This document shows, piece after piece, positions 27,313 through 36,711 of a stretch of 64,000 nucleotides of DNA (its first letter is position 1; each line of letters begins with the position of its first letter). The notes below the pieces were generated by a model that was not told the origin of the DNA, ran no database searches, and saw only the letters and a program-made list of their open reading frames with translations. The stretch is from contig CALUTL010000002.1 in the NCBI GenBank assembly GCA_944323655.1, positions 87,490 through 151,489 of the forward strand. The letters are read 5' to 3'. The stretch comes from Candidatus Gastranaerophilales bacterium (GTDB lineage Bacteria > Cyanobacteriota > Vampirovibrionia > Gastranaerophilales > Gastranaerophilaceae). The position numbers and the translations under genes are program-made.

Positions 27313-28770
27313 TTATTTTAGTACACTTTCAAGAGTTTCAATCATACAATTTTTGTATCTTTCGCAAGCTTCTTTTGTCTTTCCTTCAAATCTCAACGTA
27401 AACACAGGTTCGGTATTACTTTGTCTTATAAGTGCAAAACCGCCGTCAAAGACTATCCGCATTCCGTCAAGTGTTATTATGTCTTTAATGGGGCTGCCAA
27501 AAAGATTTGAGTTATTTTCTACACAATGTTTAAATTTTTCAAGTGTTTCTTTTTTCTTATCGTTCGGGCAGGGAAATCTTACTTCGTCTGATGAACAAAC
27601 AGCATCAAAGGGTTTTAGCATATCTTGAAGCTTAAATTCAGCATTTTTCTTTTTATTTTTTGAAATAATTTCGATAATTCTGCATCCGGCATAAATTGCG
27701 TCGTCAAACCCGTAATAGCGGTCTTTAAAGAATGTATGCCCGCTCATCTCACCTGCCAGAAGCGCATTTGTTTCTTTCATTTTGTCTTTAATATACCCGT
27801 GGCCGGTTTTGCACATAACAGCATGCCCGCCTTCGTTATTTATGGTATCAAAGAGAACTTGAGAACACTTAACTTCACTTACAACAGTAAGTTTACTCCT
27901 GTCATCAATAGTATTTAGCAAATCTTGTGCGTAAATCAGCAGAAGCTTGTCGCCTGTCAAAGGTTCTCCTTCATTTGTAATAACGCCAATTCTGTCACTG
28001 TCACCGTCATAGGCAATTCCGACATCGGCTTTATTTTCAACGACTGTTTCTTCTATAACTTTTAAAGTTTTCAAATCACTGGGATTCGGGTGATGGTTCG
28101 GGAAATTTCCGTCGGGAGCGGAGAAAAGCTCAATAACTTCACATCCTAATTCTTTATATAATTGAGGCCCGACAACTCCGCCAGTTGCATTTGCGCTGTC
28201 TACAACAACCTTTACCCCCTCGCCGATTTTGCCGAAGCGTTCTTTCATATCTTTTATGTAATTCGGGATTATATTATATTCAACAACTTTTCCTGATTTT
28301 TTAACCGGTGATTTATTTTCTAGCTCTTTAAAGGCATATTCTTTAACTTCTCTAATTTGAGCTTCATTCAAAGTTCTGCCGCCAAAAGTCATTTTTAAAC
28401 CGTTGTATTCTTTTGGATTATGGCTTGCTGTAATTATCATTGCCGAAAAAACTTTTTTCCCTTCTGTAATTTCAGAAGGAATACCGACAACTTCACTGTA
28501 ATATCCGATTGGAGTCGGTGCAAGGCCTAAATCAACAACATTTGCGCCGGTCGAAATTACACCGTCTGTCAAGGCTTTAGCAAGTACAGGCGAATGGGTT
28601 CTTGCATCTCTTGTTACGGTAACCCAAATTTCTTCTTCTTTTTTGGATGTAAGATTTTTTAAATATTCAACAAAGCCGCGCCCTGTTGCATAAAATATTT
28701 CTTCCGTTATATCCTCGCCGTAAATCCCTCTTATATCGTTCTTGCCAAAGGCATGTTCATATTTTTTCAT
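27313..28770 (-). CDS. Phosphomannomutase/phosphoglucomutase
   Basis: A 485-residue alpha-D-phosphohexomutase that interconverts hexose 1- and 6-phosphates for envelope polysaccharide or glycogen synthesis. All four domain signatures are visible: GKNDIRGIYG at the N-terminus, catalytic phosphoserine loop ITASHNPKEYNGLKM, metal loop AYDGDSDRIGV, sugar-binding GEMSGHTFF, and phosphate-binding RQSNTEPVFTLRFEG. GGGGAGA precedes the ATG. Whether it prefers mannose or glucose cannot be told from the sequence. Confidence 0.92.
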   Translation of the reverse strand: MKKYEHAFGKNDIRGIYGEDITEEIFYATGRGFVEYLKNLTSKKEEEIWVTVTRDARTHSPVLAKALTDGVISTGANVVDLGLAPTPIGYYSEVVGIPSEITEGKKVFSAMIITASHNPKEYNGLKMTFGGRTLNEAQIREVKEYAFKELENKSPVKKSGKVVEYNIIPNYIKDMKERFGKIGEGVKVVVDSANATGGVVGPQLYKELGCEVIELFSAPDGNFPNHHPNPSDLKTLKVIEETVVENKADVGIAYDGDSDRIGVITNEGEPLTGDKLLLIYAQDLLNTIDDRSKLTVVSEVKCSQVLFDTINNEGGHAVMCKTGHGYIKDKMKETNALLAGEMSGHTFFKDRYYGFDDAIYAGCRIIEIISKNKKKNAEFKLQDMLKPFDAVCSSDEVRFPCPNDKKKETLEKFKHCVENNSNLFGSPIKDIITLDGMRIVFDGGFALIRQSNTEPVFTLRFEGKTKEACERYKNCMIETLESVLK

Positions 28771-28797
28771 AATATTTTTCTCCCCGAATATTTAAAC

Positions 28798-28803
28798 TAT
28801 AAT
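28798..28803 (+). promoter_or_regulatory. -10 box of the ABC permease gene, leaderless type
   Basis: TATAAT, nine nt before the ATG at 28813; no ribosome site. The -35 region is poor. Confidence 0.45.
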
Positions 28804-28812
28804 AAATATAAC

Positions 28813-29703
28813 ATGGACATAAAGAATTTTATCACTGAATCGCTTAATAACCAAAAATTTGCGGGTTGGATTTTCGTTCTGCCGGCTTTGGTCGGAATTT
28901 TGATTTTTATTATTATTCCCGTAATCTGCTCTTTCGGCTTAAGCTTCACAAAATGGGATTTGATTAACCCGATAACTTTTGCGGGATTTAACAATTACCG
29001 AGAAATTTTTACCGAACCTTTGTTCTTTAAGATTTTGGTTAATACGTTTGTCTTTGCTATCTCTACATCAGTATTAGGCGTTATTATACCTTTAATTCTT
29101 GCGTGTATTCTTAATTCTAAAATCAGGGGTTCAGAGTTTTTTAAAACAGCATACTTCTTGCCCTTTATTACTCCTATGATTGTTATAGGTATTGTTTGGC
29201 AGTGGATTTTTGATCCTAATATCGGACTTTTGGCAAATGTCCTAAATTTACACATTAACTGGCTTTATGATACAAATTTTGCTATGCCTGCACTTATTAT
29301 TGTAACGGTTTGGAAGCTTATCGGATACAATATGATTATATTTCTCTCCTCCCTAAGCGGAATCTCCAACAGTATGTTTGAAGCTGCTAAAATCGACGGA
29401 GCAAATTCTGTACAAACTTTCATTAATGTAACTGTCCCTCTTATGGCTCCTTCTATATTTTTTGTCGTGATTATAACTGCAATAAGTTCTTTTCAGGTAT
29501 TTGACCTCATATACCTTATGACACAGGGCGGGCCTTTAGACAGCACTAATGTTCTTGTTTATGCTATTTACAAAAACGCTTTTGAATACTTTAACGTCGG
29601 AAAAGCAAGCGCCATTGCGTATGTTTTGTTCTTTATAATACTTGTCCTTACGCTTGTTCAGTGGAGTTTGCGCAAAAAAATTGTCTATAACGAAATTGAT
29701 TAA
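28813..29703 (+). CDS. Orphan sugar ABC transporter permease (MalF/UgpA type)
   Basis: An inner-membrane permease of 296 residues with six hydrophobic helices. The cytoplasmic EAA loop that contacts the ATPase is clear (FEAAKIDGANSVQTFINVTV). The end MTQGGPLDSTNVLVYAIY is typical of MalF/UgpA-type subunits for sugars or glycerol phosphate. I use the ATG at 28813 (MDIKNF); a longer frame starting at 28753 would lie within the divergent gene. No second permease, binding protein or ATPase gene is next to it, so the partners must be elsewhere. Its stop overlaps the convergent gene by 4 nt. Confidence 0.9.
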   Translation: MDIKNFITESLNNQKFAGWIFVLPALVGILIFIIIPVICSFGLSFTKWDLINPITFAGFNNYREIFTEPLFFKILVNTFVFAISTSVLGVIIPLILACILNSKIRGSEFFKTAYFLPFITPMIVIGIVWQWIFDPNIGLLANVLNLHINWLYDTNFAMPALIIVTVWKLIGYNMIIFLSSLSGISNSMFEAAKIDGANSVQTFINVTVPLMAPSIFFVVIITAISSFQVFDLIYLMTQGGPLDSTNVLVYAIYKNAFEYFNVGKASAIAYVLFFIILVLTLVQWSLRKKIVYNEID

Positions 29704-30047
29704 CCGAACAACTTTTTATATAAAACACTTGATTTGTCCTGCAAACTATTTAAAAGATTCATTGTAAATTCAACAGGATTCTTTGTTTTTGATGAGGTTT
29801 CTGTAATTATATATTTAATCCCGTTCTTTTCATACTTAATCTCTGTTTTTACAACATCAAGAGCTTTGCTGTAAAGATGTTTTATGTTGAATTTATAGTT
29901 TCCTACAGCTTTTACGGAATTATTAACCTGATCCATAAAGTTGCTGATACCATTTTCTTGCGCAAATTTGTTTACTTCAGCCGTCGCTTTTGAACTCATA
30001 AACCTTGATGTAAAGACGGGAGAGTTAAAATTATTGCCGATATCCAT
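29700..30047 (-). CDS. Hypothetical 115-residue protein
   Basis: Not recognised. There is no signal peptide or membrane segment. The N-terminus (MDIGNNFNSPVFTSRFMSS) is polar, followed by helices and a short beta region (VVKTEIKYEKNGIKYIITET). AAGGAGG precedes the ATG, so it is very likely expressed. It stands alone, convergent with the ABC permease. Confidence 0.65.
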   Translation of the reverse strand: MDIGNNFNSPVFTSRFMSSKATAEVNKFAQENGISNFMDQVNNSVKAVGNYKFNIKHLYSKALDVVKTEIKYEKNGIKYIITETSSKTKNPVEFTMNLLNSLQDKSSVLYKKLFG

Positions 30048-30194
30048 GGATGCCTCCTTGCTATTTCTTAAATCGCCTGAAAATTTATTTTTGCGTTTCT
30101 GAAGTAAATTTTTGTAAAAATTGAATTATTTTTTCTCAAGTATTTATGACTTTCTGCCGAAATACATTTTATTAGTTATGAGAGGGTTATGTAT

Positions 30195-30338
30195 ATGGAT
30201 TTTGAAAACTTAAAAAACGAAAACATTATTATTGAAATAAGAGCTTTAATTGATCAAAGTATCGAAGATTTGGACGATATTGACAGCTATTGCGAATTTA
30301 TGAGAGAAATGATTTTAAACACATCAGGATTAAACTAG
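30195..30338 (+). CDS. Small acidic 47-residue protein
   Basis: The frame encodes an acidic helical peptide (MDFENLKNENIIIEIRALID, then SIEDLDDIDSYCEF and MILNTSGLN). AGAGGG lies 8 nt before the chosen ATG; an in-frame ATG two codons earlier is too close to it. It lies 49 nt before the CoA-disulfide reductase gene, which has its own promoter. Good initiation signal and amino-acid bias support a real gene; function unknown. Confidence 0.5.
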   Translation: MDFENLKNENIIIEIRALIDQSIEDLDDIDSYCEFMREMILNTSGLN

Positions 30339-30349
30339 CCTGTCAGGGA

Positions 30350-30378
30350 TTGCGATAAAAATAAAAAAAGCTTAGTAT
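30350..30378 (+). promoter_or_regulatory. Promoter of the CoA-disulfide reductase gene, leaderless type
   Basis: TTGCGA, 17 nt, TAGTAT, then nine nt to the ATG. Confidence 0.55.
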
Positions 30379-30387
30379 GGCAATATT

Positions 30388-31755
30388 ATGAAAATTGTTA
30401 TACTTGGCGGAGTTGCGGCAGGCGCAAAGGCGGCTGCAAAAGCTAAGCGGCTTTTACCTGATGCAGAGATTAATTTATACACCGACGACACACACGTTTC
30501 TTATTCTGCGTGCGGGCTGCCTTATTTTATTGAGGGCAATTTTGAAGATTTCAGAATGCTTTTGGTAAGACTGCCCGAAGAATTTGAGAAAGACGGCATT
30601 CATATTCACCTGAAACATCGTGCGGCAAAGATTCTGCCTGCCTCAAAACAGGTTTTAATTGAGATTATGGGCGAAAATAGGGCATTTTTAACTGATTATG
30701 ACAAGCTTATAATTGCAATCGGCGCATGTCCGATAATCCCTAAAATTAAAAATGTCGAACTGAAAAACGTTTTTACCGTAAGAAAAGTTGAAGACGGGAT
30801 TGCGATTAAAGAAAAAGCGGAAAATTCTGAAAAAGCAGTTATTATAGGCGGCGGCTACATCGGAATAGAAATGCTTGAAGCGCTTGTTAAGCAAAATGTG
30901 CACACAACACTGATTGAATATGCACCGACGATTATGCAGAACTTTGATGACGATATGTCAGAACTTATCCTTAAGCAATTAAGAGAAATCTCATCTGACA
31001 GGTTTGAAATCCTAACATCAGAAATGGCGACTGAATTTTCTGGCGACAACAACGGTGTTAAACTTGTAAGAACAGGTTCCGGAAAAGAAATTGAGGCTGA
31101 TTTTGTTGTAATTTGTGCAGGAGTAAAGCCTAATATTGAAATAGCAAAAGATGCAGGGATAATCTTAGGTGAAACAGGCGCAATAAAAGTTAATGAGAAA
31201 ATGGAAACCAATATAAAAGACATTTATGCCTGCGGGGATTGCGTTGAAGAAAATTTGCTTATCACAAACACAAAAATCTGGATGCCATTAGGCACTAATG
31301 CAAACAAAGAAGGGAGAACAGCCGCAGTCAATGCTTGCGGCGGAAACGACAGGTTTGCGGGAGTTTTAGGTTCGGCCGTAACAAGATGTTTTTCGCTCAG
31401 TATGTCGATGACGGGGCTTACGGAAAAAAAGGCTTGCTCACTCGGTATTGAAACGATTTCCGCAACCGTAACAAAAAATGACAAAGTCGGTTATATGCCT
31501 GATGTAAATAATATAACTCTCAAGCTTATTGCAGAAAAAAATACAGGCAAGCTTCTCGGATGTCAGGCAATCGGCTCAGGCGATGCAGATAAGCGTGTTA
31601 ATGCTGTAACCTCAGCTCTTCTTGCAGGATTAACAGCTGAAGAATTTTTACAAAATGATCTGACCTACGCTCCGCCGTTTTCGCCGACAATAGATCCGCT
31701 TCTTAATGCCGCACAAATTCTTGCTGAAAAAATTTACTCCTCAAAAGAATTATGA
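30388..31755 (+). CDS. CoA-disulfide reductase / NADH oxidase-type flavoprotein
   Basis: A single-cysteine pyridine nucleotide-disulfide oxidoreductase of 455 residues. FAD site VILGGVAAGAKAAAKAKRL, redox Cys42 in SYSACGLPYFI, NAD site AVIIGGGYIGIEMLEAL, second FAD motif IYACGDCVEE, and the dimerisation domain ending YAPPFSPTIDPLLNAAQILA. The single Cys fits CoA-disulfide reductases and NADH oxidases/peroxidases, which protect anaerobes from oxygen and keep CoA reduced. No rhodanese domain is fused. The end overlaps the convergent FAD gene by 22 nt. Confidence 0.88.
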   Translation: MKIVILGGVAAGAKAAAKAKRLLPDAEINLYTDDTHVSYSACGLPYFIEGNFEDFRMLLVRLPEEFEKDGIHIHLKHRAAKILPASKQVLIEIMGENRAFLTDYDKLIIAIGACPIIPKIKNVELKNVFTVRKVEDGIAIKEKAENSEKAVIIGGGYIGIEMLEALVKQNVHTTLIEYAPTIMQNFDDDMSELILKQLREISSDRFEILTSEMATEFSGDNNGVKLVRTGSGKEIEADFVVICAGVKPNIEIAKDAGIILGETGAIKVNEKMETNIKDIYACGDCVEENLLITNTKIWMPLGTNANKEGRTAAVNACGGNDRFAGVLGSAVTRCFSLSMSMTGLTEKKACSLGIETISATVTKNDKVGYMPDVNNITLKLIAEKNTGKLLGCQAIGSGDADKRVNAVTSALLAGLTAEEFLQNDLTYAPPFSPTIDPLLNAAQILAEKIYSSKEL

Positions 31756-33053
31756 TGTTTTTCAAGTTCAGCCAAATATTTTCCAAGCCCTACCCCCATT
31801 GCAAAACAGCTTGCTTGAACTCTGATTGCCCCTTGCGCCATAAAATCAGTCGAAATACAACGCCCTGCAACGTACAAATTATCAACATCTGTAGACATTA
31901 AGGATTCCAACGGAAGCTCATAATCTTTAACTACCCTTAGAGTAGACTTGTCCTTTTTATTGCTGTGAACATCAATCGGGTAATTGGAAACAACAACAGG
32001 ATGCTCAAATTTCTTACCCGAAACTATGTCCTCAACACCATAAACATATTTTCCCTTAATTCGCCTTGAAACCCTCACCCCAAGGATATCCGCAATGTTT
32101 GATACATAAGCATTTTCAAATCCCGGAAAATAAGTCTTGCAAAATTCCGCAAGTCTTAATATACTCTGACGCCCGTCCTGCAAGGCTTTTGAAACATTTT
32201 TTACATTACTTGTATCTGTATGATCTATAATTCTCGGGCAGTTAAACGCAACAGCAGAAGGCATTCCAGCCACCGTAAATACTTGAAAATAGTTCCAATC
32301 TTGACTTTCTATAACACCTTTACGCTCAGCCTCTCTAAACAAAGGCGCTAAAGCCCATTTTGTACCTTTATCCCACGTGCAAGCAGTCGAAAGATGGACT
32401 TCACCGTCTATCTCCTCTACTGTTGTGACGTTTCGATCCTTATCATAACTTTTAAGCCACTCACCAAAGCGCTTTACATCAACTCCGCCCATTATAAACC
32501 TTAAACTTACAGGCTGCTGTTCCTCTTTTTTTTCTAAAAATTCGCAATTACAAAGTTTTCCAATTTCGCAATTTCCAGTCGCATCTACATAATACTTCGC
32601 CCCGATAGATACCGATAACTTTTTATCTTTATTTTCTAACTTATCGTTATATACAGATAACATTTCGTTTGATATTAGTAAAGCCTTAATCTGTTTGTCT
32701 TTAAGTATTACATCCTGTATATGAACGCTAAACAGCGCTTCCACAGAGGCTTTTCGCATAAGATTGTCAAGCGCAATCTTGGTAAGCTCAGGATTGAACC
32801 ACCCTTGATTACCTAAATACGTCACCTGCCCGCCAAGTAACTTTAATTCAGCAGTCAAAGCATCGTAAAATTCTGTATTAATCTGATTTTCACCGCAATT
32901 CATAACCGGAACCACAAGCCCTGAGGTAATCGCACCACCAAGATGAATACTTTTTTCAAGAAGTAATACCTTTAAACCTGCCATCCCTGCCGAATAAGCC
33001 GCTGCACATCCTGCAGTTCCGCCACCAATTACTATTACATCATAGCTGCCCAT
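31734..33053 (-). CDS. FAD-dependent oxidoreductase (FAD_oxidored family)
   Basis: A 439-residue flavoprotein with the dinucleotide-binding motif VIVIGGGTAGCAAAYSAG at the N-terminus, LEKSIHLGGAITSGLVVPV next, YVDATGNCEIGKLC in the middle, and the C-terminal FAD motif VDNLYVAGRCISTDFMAQGA. This matches the large FAD_oxidored family of anaerobes, most members of which have no known substrate. There is no Shine-Dalgarno sequence; TATAAT lies 6 nt before the ATG. Confidence 0.85.
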   Translation of the reverse strand: MGSYDVIVIGGGTAGCAAAYSAGMAGLKVLLLEKSIHLGGAITSGLVVPVMNCGENQINTEFYDALTAELKLLGGQVTYLGNQGWFNPELTKIALDNLMRKASVEALFSVHIQDVILKDKQIKALLISNEMLSVYNDKLENKDKKLSVSIGAKYYVDATGNCEIGKLCNCEFLEKKEEQQPVSLRFIMGGVDVKRFGEWLKSYDKDRNVTTVEEIDGEVHLSTACTWDKGTKWALAPLFREAERKGVIESQDWNYFQVFTVAGMPSAVAFNCPRIIDHTDTSNVKNVSKALQDGRQSILRLAEFCKTYFPGFENAYVSNIADILGVRVSRRIKGKYVYGVEDIVSGKKFEHPVVVSNYPIDVHSNKKDKSTLRVVKDYELPLESLMSTDVDNLYVAGRCISTDFMAQGAIRVQASCFAMGVGLGKYLAELEKHHNSFEE

Positions 33054-33059
33054 ATCAGT

Positions 33060-33089
33060 ATTATAGAATTTTCTATATTTGATTGTAAA
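33060..33089 (-). promoter_or_regulatory. Promoter of the FAD oxidoreductase gene, leaderless type
   Basis: TTTACA, 18 nt, TATAAT, then six nt to the ATG. Confidence 0.6.
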
Positions 33090-33107
33090 ATATTTAATAA
33101 TTTTTAA

Positions 33108-33767
33108 CTATTTTAAAAGCCAAGATTGATAATAGCAAGGAGGGTGTTTACAAAAAGGACTTTGCGTTAATAGATCTCTATTATAATAAGGAACAACTTT
33201 TTTATAATTACTAAAATTGTTTACTCTATTATTATTTATATCAGCAAATGTAAAAATCCATCTGTCACGCCCAAATCTGTTCGGATTTGAATGACCATTT
33301 GTATCCACTAAAAATATATTTTCGGAATAATAATATGTACACCAACTTTGACCACTACCATCAATAAAACAGTAAGCTTGCCCCTCTCTAGGAGCACCGT
33401 TATCCATATCTATACCGTCTGAAGAATTCCCCGAAGTACATGCCCCCCCGCATATAGTATCACCTTTCTTCCAACAACGCTCTATATCTTCCTTTCCACA
33501 ATCAAGCAGTAGCTTAAATTTGGACTTTAATATATTAAACTCTTCTGTTGTAGCATTTATTGAAAATTGTTCTGTTCTTGTAAATTCTTGATTTAATAAT
33601 GCCTCTTGAAATACTTGTGATATTTCAGAATATACTTTTTTATATGCAGTTTTAAACTGTCTTTCCTGATAATTATTGATTAAACCCGGTAAAGTCATTG
33701 CTGCAACGATTCCAATTATCCCAATCGTTATCAAAACTTCAGCCATCGTAAACGCCTTTATTCTCAT
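33108..33767 (-). CDS. Type II secretion/type IV pilus pseudopilin-like protein
   Basis: A 219-residue prepilin. The leader MRIKAF is followed by the prepilin peptidase site and hydrophobic helix TMAEVLITIGIIGIVAAMTL, with Glu at position 5 after the likely cleavage. The usual Gly before the cleavage site is Phe here (KAF-TMAEV). The globular part has several Cys and the Gly/Asp-rich segment DMDNGAPREGQAYCFIDGSG. It stands alone with a GGGAGG ribosome site; pilus or secretion-machine genes are not in the window. Confidence 0.85.
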   Translation of the reverse strand: MRIKAFTMAEVLITIGIIGIVAAMTLPGLINNYQERQFKTAYKKVYSEISQVFQEALLNQEFTRTEQFSINATTEEFNILKSKFKLLLDCGKEDIERCWKKGDTICGGACTSGNSSDGIDMDNGAPREGQAYCFIDGSGQSWCTYYYSENIFLVDTNGHSNPNRFGRDRWIFTFADINNNRVNNFSNYKKVVPYYNRDLLTQSPFCKHPPCYYQSWLLK

Positions 33768-33908
33768 ATTTCCTCCCGTTTTTTAAGTTATATTAATAAA
33801 AAATAGATTTATACATCTATTTATTGATAAATACATCTATTATTATAATACTCAACCTAATAATCGTCAATACAATCAATAATTTGTAAAATTTAGCAAG
33901 GAGCAATT

Positions 33909-34127
33909 ATGACAGCCAGAGAATACGTTAAAATTTTACTTGCTAAAGAAGGGATAACGCTTAAAGAACCTGCAAGACTTGCAACAGAAAACAGCAACAA
34001 AAAGTATACACTTGATGGAGTTTCTCACAAAATGCGGCTTGGCACTTTAAGATTTGAAGATTTTGAATTGTTTGCAAAAATTTTAGGATATTCGATTGAA
34101 TTGAAAAAAAATGATGATGCTGTATAG
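33909..34127 (+). CDS. Small helical, possible HTH regulator
   Basis: A 72-residue protein. The second half (VSHKMRLGTLRFEDFELFAK then ILGYSIEL) resembles the end of Cro/C1-type helix-turn-helix proteins, in which a similar G-T-I-R-F-x-E-x-E segment precedes a closing helix. The recognition helix is not certain. AAGGAG precedes the ATG. It stands alone and could be a DNA-binding regulator. Confidence 0.5.
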   Translation: MTAREYVKILLAKEGITLKEPARLATENSNKKYTLDGVSHKMRLGTLRFEDFELFAKILGYSIELKKNDDAV

Positions 34128-34163
34128 ACATATAACTACTAGTTATATACCAATAAAATTTGC

Positions 34164-35579
34164 TTAAAACTTAGTTTTATAATCTTTTATAAATTTTGAA
34201 CTTGATATTTTATCACTGTTTTTAACTTCAATTTCGTGAGAAGCGATAATCGCCTCATTAGAGCGGTTTAAATTTTCATCACGATAAAATATACCTGCAC
34301 GAGAATTTATAAGCCCTAAATCGTATTCTGAAAGCTCATATTTTATAAGCGATTTATTTTTAGCAGCAACCGTCCCTGTGTATTTATCAATTTTGGGATT
34401 ATAAATTTTACCGACGTAAAATCCTGCGTTTATCATGGCATTTCTGACTGCAGCGGAATTTGAATAAGTTAAAATCATTCCATCGTTATCCAAATGCTCA
34501 AAAAGCAGCTTAAAAAATTCCAACGACCAAAGCGCAGGACATTTAGCAGGCGTAAAAGCATCCAAAAATATCAAATTATAGATGTTTTTATCATTAATAA
34601 GAGAAATCCTTGCATCCTCGACTTCGGGTTCAAAAATAAAATCGTCTAAACACAAGGCGTTTAGTGCCTTTTTATAACGATTTGAAATATACCTATAATA
34701 TATATTATGTAAGAACGCTTTTACTCTTGTTAACAAGCCATATTTACCCCGATTATTTTTAAAAAGCTTAAAAAGGGCTATAAATTTCTTATCGAAAAAC
34801 GCCGAATATCTTTTTGAGGTTAAAATTTGCTCAAATTCAATGTCTTCGAATATTTCAGACATTTTCGCTATGATATTTTTAAAAATAAATAAATTTACAT
34901 CATTTTTTAACTTGTATTTTTGCTCAAAATTGCCTTGTAAAAGTTTATTTATTTTTTCATAATTAAAATCTATACTATTGTATTTTTTATCCTCTTCCAA
35001 ACCTTGTCTGAAAAACGGAGAAAAATAAAATAATTTTGCATCTGTATCAATCGCTTTTAAAAAAATTTTATTATTTTGAGCTTTGCTTGTAGAATTTTCT
35101 TTAGAAATATTATTTGAATATAACGCACCGTTATTTATTGCATCTTCATGAGTATTTTGCATCCGAAATTCTTCAGAAATATTATTGCCATATATCTTGT
35201 CGGTATAATTTGTGTTATTTGAATGTATCTCGCCGTTATATTGGTTATTTTCAATATTATCGGTATGTATCGGAACGTTATTTTGTTTTATTAAATTATT
35301 TTTTTTAATTTTTTTTAAATTTTTATTTTTAAAATTTATAATATTTTTTTCTAATAAAAAATTTAAAAAACTTTTTGTGTTGTATCCGATTCCGTAGCAA
35401 ATATCGAGAACTTTAATTTGCGAATTATTTTGAAAATATTTCTCAAGCTCTGCGGGTATTACAAACTTTTCATAGGCTTCCGCTAAGGCGCCGTATGTAG
35501 AGTGGTAGATATCGTCAGCTTCAGGGCTAAAGAGTCCGACTGACCCGTCGTTGGTAAAATATGGGTGTATTTCATACAT
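34164..35579 (-). CDS. MnmC-like methyltransferase with low-complexity insertion
   Basis: This looks like the methyltransferase half of MnmC, which finishes the wobble U34 modification of some tRNAs; the FAD domain of enteric MnmC is absent, as in cyanobacterial forms. N-terminal GSVGLFSPEADDIYHSTYGA, SAM-binding VLDICYGIGYNTKSF, and the C-terminal LIFLDAFTPAKCPALWSLEF and LTYSNSAAVRNAMINAGFYV fit that family. Residues about 78-172 are an Asn/Lys-rich insertion with degenerate repeats, unlike other members. The total of 471 residues is therefore long. TATAAT lies 6 nt before the ATG with no ribosome site. Confidence 0.75.
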   Translation of the reverse strand: MYEIHPYFTNDGSVGLFSPEADDIYHSTYGALAEAYEKFVIPAELEKYFQNNSQIKVLDICYGIGYNTKSFLNFLLEKNIINFKNKNLKKIKKNNLIKQNNVPIHTDNIENNQYNGEIHSNNTNYTDKIYGNNISEEFRMQNTHEDAINNGALYSNNISKENSTSKAQNNKIFLKAIDTDAKLFYFSPFFRQGLEEDKKYNSIDFNYEKINKLLQGNFEQKYKLKNDVNLFIFKNIIAKMSEIFEDIEFEQILTSKRYSAFFDKKFIALFKLFKNNRGKYGLLTRVKAFLHNIYYRYISNRYKKALNALCLDDFIFEPEVEDARISLINDKNIYNLIFLDAFTPAKCPALWSLEFFKLLFEHLDNDGMILTYSNSAAVRNAMINAGFYVGKIYNPKIDKYTGTVAAKNKSLIKYELSEYDLGLINSRAGIFYRDENLNRSNEAIIASHEIEVKNSDKISSSKFIKDYKTKF

Positions 35580-35585
35580 AAATCA

Positions 35586-35613
35586 ATTATACAGCGCATT
35601 TAAGGGGGTTCAA
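35586..35613 (-). promoter_or_regulatory. Promoter of the MnmC-like gene, leaderless type
   Basis: TTGAAC, 16 nt, TATAAT, then six nt to the ATG. Confidence 0.55.
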
Positions 35614-35702
35614 GTTCTTCAAAAAACGCAATAATTGGTTGCTTTAATTGTTCAAAATTTCTCTTTGTGATAAGATTATTTTGGAAAATCTAAAGAGGAA
35701 AT

Positions 35703-36647
35703 ATGAAAGTAAGTGTGAAAGTGCCCGCAACAACGGCGAATTTAGGCCCGGGCTTTGATTGTATGGGAATGGCGCTTCCTATATATAATACGGTAACTAT
35801 TGAGGAAACTGTTCTTCCCGGTACCGGAATAGAGATTAATGTAATATCAGAAGATGACAAAGCTGATGAGCTTTCGCTTGAGCATATACCGATGGACGAA
35901 AACAGTATAATATACAAAGCAGTAGAGCTTTTATACAACTCAATCGGGCAGACGCCAAGCGAATTAAAGATAACAATTCATACACAAATACCCGTAGCAA
36001 GAGGATTAGGCAGCAGTGCTTCAGTAATCGTCGGCGGACTTTTGGCAGCTAACGAGCTTCTCGGGCATCCTGCCGATGAAGCAGCTTTACTGTCAATAGC
36101 AACGGAAGTTGAAGGTCATCCGGATAACGTTACTCCTGCTATTGTCGGCGGACTTGTTATTACCTCAAGCGAAGAAGACGGAAGTATCGCTTACAGAAAA
36201 CTTGAATGGCCTAAAGAATGGTCAATTACTGTTTGTATTCCTGAGTATGAGCTTGCAACGGACATATCTCGTTCTGTTTTGCCCAAAGAAGTCCCTATGC
36301 AGGACGCTGTGTTTAATGTTAAAAGAATGGGAATGTTTGTTCACGCAATTCATACTAAGGATTCTGCATTAATGAAACTTGCCCTGAAAGATAAGCTTCA
36401 TCAGCCTTATAGAATGAAACTCGTGCCGGGACTTGAAAAAATTGCAGCTAACCTGAAACACGAAGAAAATGTTCTAGGCTGTGTTTTAAGCGGCGCAGGC
36501 CCTGCAATACTTGTTATCAGCGAAAAGAACAATCTCGATAAAATTAAATCAATCGTAAGAGATACTTGGAACGATTTAAATATAAAAGCAGAAATTATAA
36601 CACTTCCGGTTGAAGAAAACGGCGCTGAAATAATTAAAATCGACTAA
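35703..36647 (+). CDS. thrB: Homoserine kinase
   Basis: ThrB phosphorylates homoserine in threonine synthesis. This GHMP kinase of 314 residues has VPATTANLGPGFDCMGMAL at the N-terminus, the ATP loop PVARGLGSSASVIVGGL, EGHPDNVTPAIVGG, and the C-terminal GCVLSGAGPAILVI. AAAGAGGAAAT precedes the ATG. No thrC or homoserine dehydrogenase gene is next to it. Confidence 0.96.
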   Translation: MKVSVKVPATTANLGPGFDCMGMALPIYNTVTIEETVLPGTGIEINVISEDDKADELSLEHIPMDENSIIYKAVELLYNSIGQTPSELKITIHTQIPVARGLGSSASVIVGGLLAANELLGHPADEAALLSIATEVEGHPDNVTPAIVGGLVITSSEEDGSIAYRKLEWPKEWSITVCIPEYELATDISRSVLPKEVPMQDAVFNVKRMGMFVHAIHTKDSALMKLALKDKLHQPYRMKLVPGLEKIAANLKHEENVLGCVLSGAGPAILVISEKNNLDKIKSIVRDTWNDLNIKAEIITLPVEENGAEIIKID

Positions 36648-36711
36648 TAACAAAAGAGAATGAAATTCCTGCCAAATAAGTAAATACTTATATAATAAAG
36701 GGAAAGTTTTT

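Noticed and set aside
28753..28812. Longer N-terminus for the ABC permease
   Set aside because: It would begin within the divergent phosphomannomutase gene, upstream of the -10 box.
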